In this document: positions 31,177-33,064 of the stretch, piece after piece | Position numbering within the stretch: the stretch's first letter is position 1 | Layout: every line of letters begins with the position of its first letter | Source: Rhodanobacteraceae bacterium | GTDB lineage: Bacteria; Acidobacteriota; Terriglobia; Terriglobales; Acidobacteriaceae | Reading direction: 5' to 3' | Assembly: GCA_025350865.1 (NCBI GenBank) | Contig: JANXWZ010000026.1 | Location: 1-33,064 of the forward strand | DNA: 33,064 bases | Notes under the pieces: model-generated | The model's database searches: none | The model's input: only the letters and a program-made list of their open reading frames with translations | What the model was told of the DNA's origin: nothing | Translations under genes and position numbers: made by a program

Positions 31177-31914
31177 TTATAGAACATTGGCGGTCGGTCC
31201 GGCGAGAACCTGTTCGAGGGATTCGGCCCAGATCATCTGCCGCTGGAAGATTCGCCCGAAGTGGCGCACGGTCGCATCGATGGCGTCGTCCATCGTCGGC
31301 GGCGGTTCCACCGGCGACTCCAATTCCAGGCTCGTCACCTCGCGGTCCGCGATGCCGCAAGGCACGATCCACTGGAAATCCCGCATATCCGGCGAAATGT
31401 TCAACGCAAAGCCGTGCGACGTGACACCCTGCGACACGTGCACGCCAATCGCCGCGACTTTCTTCTCCGGCACGCTCCCATTTGGGACCGTCCAGACACC
31501 TGTCCGCCCGCAAATCCGCTGCGCCATCACCCGATACTCGCCGCAAACGCGAATCAAGACTTCTTCCAGCAGCCGAACGTAGTCCACAGGCCCCAGGTGC
31601 GGGCCCTTCTTGCCCGGCCAATCGCCGCGCAGGTCGAAGATCGGATAGCCCACAAGCTGTCCCGGCCCGTGATACGTCACGTCGCCGCCGCGATTCACCT
31701 CGTGCAACTCGACACCCTTCGCCCGCAGCAGCTCATCGCTGGCCAGGATATTTTCGCGCTTGGAGTTGCGACCCAGCGTCAGCACCGGCGGATGCTCCAG
31801 CAGCAAAAGCGTGTCGCCGATCTCGCCAGCCTTGCGCGCAGCGATCACCCGCTGCTGAATGGCGAGGCCGTCGGCGTAGGAGATGCGGCCTAAATATAGG
31901 AGATTGATGTACAT
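31177..31914 (-). CDS. lipB: Octanoyl-(acyl carrier protein):protein octanoyltransferase
   Basis: LipB moves octanoyl from ACP onto lipoyl-domain lysines, the first step of lipoate assembly. The catalytic acyl-Cys is C186 (VPCGIAD) and the partner Lys K152 (KKVAAIGVHV). Other landmarks are LLLEHPPVLTLGR (37-49), NRGGDVTYHGPGQLVGYPI (74-92) and GRTGVWT. The 245-residue length is slightly longer than average because of the C-terminus. It starts five bases after the stop of the damaged hicA, with no good ribosome site, so its promoter probably lies inside the hicA remnant. The E2 substrate gene follows downstream. Confidence 0.95.
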   Translation of the reverse strand: MYINLLYLGRISYADGLAIQQRVIAARKAGEIGDTLLLLEHPPVLTLGRNSKRENILASDELLRAKGVELHEVNRGGDVTYHGPGQLVGYPIFDLRGDWPGKKGPHLGPVDYVRLLEEVLIRVCGEYRVMAQRICGRTGVWTVPNGSVPEKKVAAIGVHVSQGVTSHGFALNISPDMRDFQWIVPCGIADREVTSLELESPVEPPPTMDDAIDATVRHFGRIFQRQMIWAESLEQVLAGPTANVL

Positions 31915-31919
31915 GGCGA

Positions 31920-32131
31920 TTAAAGAAGCTTTCGGAACTCCGCTACGGTCAATCCCGAGTCCTTCATGATTCCCTTCATGGTGTAGGCTCCGATCGGGTT
32001 ATTGCGTGGGATGATGATCGTCCTTACTCCGTTGGTCATTGAAATATGACCGGCCTCGCGTTTGATCCAGAAGCCTGCCCGTTCGAATGCGCGGGTCGCG
32101 CGTTGATGGTTGATACTGCAAGCTCGCCCAA
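31920..32131 (-). pseudogene. hicA-type toxin gene, frameshifted near its start (module 1)
   Basis: From about 32108 down to the TAA at 31920-31922 one frame reads ATRAFERAGFWIKREAGHISMTNG, then TIIIPRNNPIGAYTMKGIMKDSGLTVAEFRKLL. This is a full HicA double-stranded-RNA-binding-like domain with its catalytic His (AGH). That frame has no usable start codon upstream. The expected N-terminus, LGELAVST, is instead in another frame beginning at TTG 32129-32131, just after the hicB stop. A single indel around 32108-32116 would rejoin them. HicA is an mRNA interferase, so inactivation is expected when its antitoxin decays. Sequencing error is the alternative. Confidence 0.75.
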
Positions 32132-32326
32132 CTACGCCACCTGGACTTCCCGGATGTCGCTACCTCTAGTGTTGTCGGCAATAACTTCGAGATACATCTG
32201 GATGGCGTCCTTGATATTCTCAAGCGCCTCAACTTTTGTTTTCCCTTCGGACCAGCAGCCGGGCAGGATAGGGCAGTTGATGCTGTAGCCTTCGTCGGTG
32301 TGCGTGATAACGACTTGGTAGGTCAT
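32132..32326 (-). CDS. HicB-family antitoxin (module 1)
   Basis: A 64-residue protein reads MTYQVVITHTDEGYSI, then CPILPGCWSEGKTKVEALENIKDAIQMYLEVI. This is the partial RNase-H-like fold of HicB antitoxins (PGCWSEG-type motif, EAL-NI-AI helix). It has no C-terminal DNA-binding domain, which is common for short HicB. AAGGAG lies seven bases before the ATG. The frame also continues uninterrupted upstream into the HicA of module 2, an unusual in-frame read-through. Confidence 0.85.
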   Translation of the reverse strand: MTYQVVITHTDEGYSINCPILPGCWSEGKTKVEALENIKDAIQMYLEVIADNTRGSDIREVQVA

Positions 32327-32650
32327 CCAGGCTCCTTGCTGTGTCTTCCCACGTTTCAAGGCTATACCCAAAGCCGGTGTTCGGGGGGTGTTCGGATTCA
32401 CTGTAGCCCTGCGGTCGACTGGCCACAGGCAGCACTGCGGAGAGGGCAATATGCACCGTGTCCCGCGAAAGCCCTGAATGGAAAGCCCACGGCAGATTTT
32501 GCGGGCAAGCAGGTTAGCTACCTCAGTATGGCGCGGGACCGACTCCTGCTGGCCGGTTGCCGGGGTGAACCAGATGGAATGGGAGCCGCCCTCACGCTTT
32601 AGAACGCAGCCACGAAGGCGCAGATGCCGAAGGAGATCGCCTTGCTTCAT
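32327..32650 (-). CDS. HicA-family toxin (module 2), own stop codon lost
   Basis: The first about 61 residues (MKQGDLLRHLRLRGCVLKREGGSHSIWF, SVPRHTEVANLLARKICRGLSI) are a canonical HicA with GGSH catalytic His and VPRH loop. Instead of ending near residue 62, the frame continues through 47 non-conserved residues straight into the HicB of module 1 without a stop. The ATG overlaps the stop of the upstream hicB (ATGA), the usual hicBA arrangement. A longer tail could impair the toxin, or a HicA-HicB fusion could neutralise itself. The coordinates end just before the internal HicB start. Confidence 0.75.
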
Positions 32651-32841
32651 GCGATCGTCAGAACCTCGCGGATCGCTTCAGACGGTACGCCGCGCAGACC
32701 ATCTTCAAGCCGATCCTCAAGCATGAGCTTCACAGCCTCCTCTAGATTGTGGAGGCAATCTTTACGAGTCAGTCCCTGGCCGTTGGCGCCGGGAACTTTG
32801 GGACAGTAGCCCACCCACCACTTCTCATCCTGCTCGAGCAC
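32647..32841 (-). CDS. HicB-family antitoxin (module 2), degraded start codon
   Basis: The product LEQDEKWWVGYCPKVPGANGQG, then DCLHNLEEAVKLMLEDRLED, is HicB of the type with a PGANGQG motif. Similarity continues upstream of the GTG at 32841 as RHEFTAV, to codon 32860-32862. That codon is ACG where ATG would be expected, seven bases after a GGAG ribosome site. So either ACG or the internal GTG is used, or the antitoxin is poorly made. It overlaps the module-2 hicA by ATGA and is divergent from the XRE gene. Confidence 0.8.
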   Translation of the reverse strand: MLEQDEKWWVGYCPKVPGANGQGLTRKDCLHNLEEAVKLMLEDRLEDGLRGVPSEAIREVLTIA

Positions 32842-32928
32842 CGCGGTAAATTCGTGTCTCGTGGAGCAACTCCGAAAGCTTACTCAATCATAGTCGATGG
32901 CCTTGCCTGCGCAACGCTGACGACGGCC

Positions 32929-33064
32929 ATGCCGAGCAGCGGGGAAGAGATCGGCACGTTGCGGGAACGCGAACACCTGAGCCAGGCCGCTTTTGCAAAG
33001 TATCTGAATCTGACGGCAGGCTTCGTCTCCCGGTTGGAACGTGGCACCAAACAGCCCAAAGGCC
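32929..33064 (+). CDS. XRE/HigA-like helix-turn-helix antitoxin, cut by window edge
   Basis: The visible 45 residues (EEIGTLREREHLSQAAFAKYLN, then TAGFVSRLERGTKQPKG) form a XRE helix-turn-helix of the HigA/MqsA-associated kind that reads LREREHLSQ...FAKYLN. ATG 32929 is the first in-frame ATG, but HigA-like proteins usually have about 40 residues before this point. The upstream frame (DGLACATLTTA) faintly resembles that region, so the gene may be 5'-truncated or start further left. It is divergent from the hicBA array. The C-terminus lies outside the window. Confidence 0.65.
   Translation, partial: MPSSGEEIGTLREREHLSQAAFAKYLNLTAGFVSRLERGTKQPKG

Overview
The window looks like a chromosome segment of a GC-rich Acidobacteriota member, probably Terriglobia (Granulicella/Edaphobacter/Terriglobus-like). 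This placement is inference from protein flavour and intergenic repeat style, not a database match. Three zones can be read.

(1) Positions 1-7100 are ordinary chromosome. They hold a cut-off SPFH/band-7 protein, a small membrane protein, a PAP2 phosphatase, glyA with a DUF4126 membrane gene behind it, an alditol-oxidase-like flavoprotein, a broken gene of an uncharacterised family (5057-5578), a clear terminator, and an alpha/beta hydrolase.

(2) Positions about 7183-27277 form one plus-strand phage-particle locus. A near-consensus promoter and a structured leader of about 255 nt precede a zinc-ribbon protein and a sigma-region-4-like HTH protein. A second promoter with a terminator hairpin directly after it precedes the structural genes: small proteins, major capsid, connectors, a tail-tube candidate, a 1731-residue fibre-like protein with a Sec signal and an SGNH-like domain, large terminase, portal, a tail hub-like protein, an XhlA-like membrane protein and a small terminal protein. 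I find no integrase, replication gene, endolysin or tape measure. The order is rotated, with TerL and portal downstream of the capsid block. TerL and portal are separated by a HipA-like kinase plus DUF3037 pair lying between two copies of a GGATAA-rich repeat that share an identical 27-bp direct repeat. Two REP-like hairpins and a 27-bp inverted repeat also lie in this zone. It may be a decayed prophage or a domesticated particle (gene-transfer-agent-like or other); the sequence alone cannot decide.

(3) Positions 27300-33064 return to chromosome: purE-purK (purine synthesis), a small conserved gene, a two-lipoyl-domain E2 acyltransferase, and lipB, whose product supplies octanoyl groups for lipoylation of such E2 proteins. 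Upstream of lipB lies a decaying double hicBA toxin-antitoxin array, facing an XRE/HigA-like antitoxin cut by the window edge.

Several chromosomal genes (purE, glyA, the hydrolase, the small gene at 29305) have a -10-like hexamer only 6-7 nt before the start codon, which suggests leaderless transcripts.
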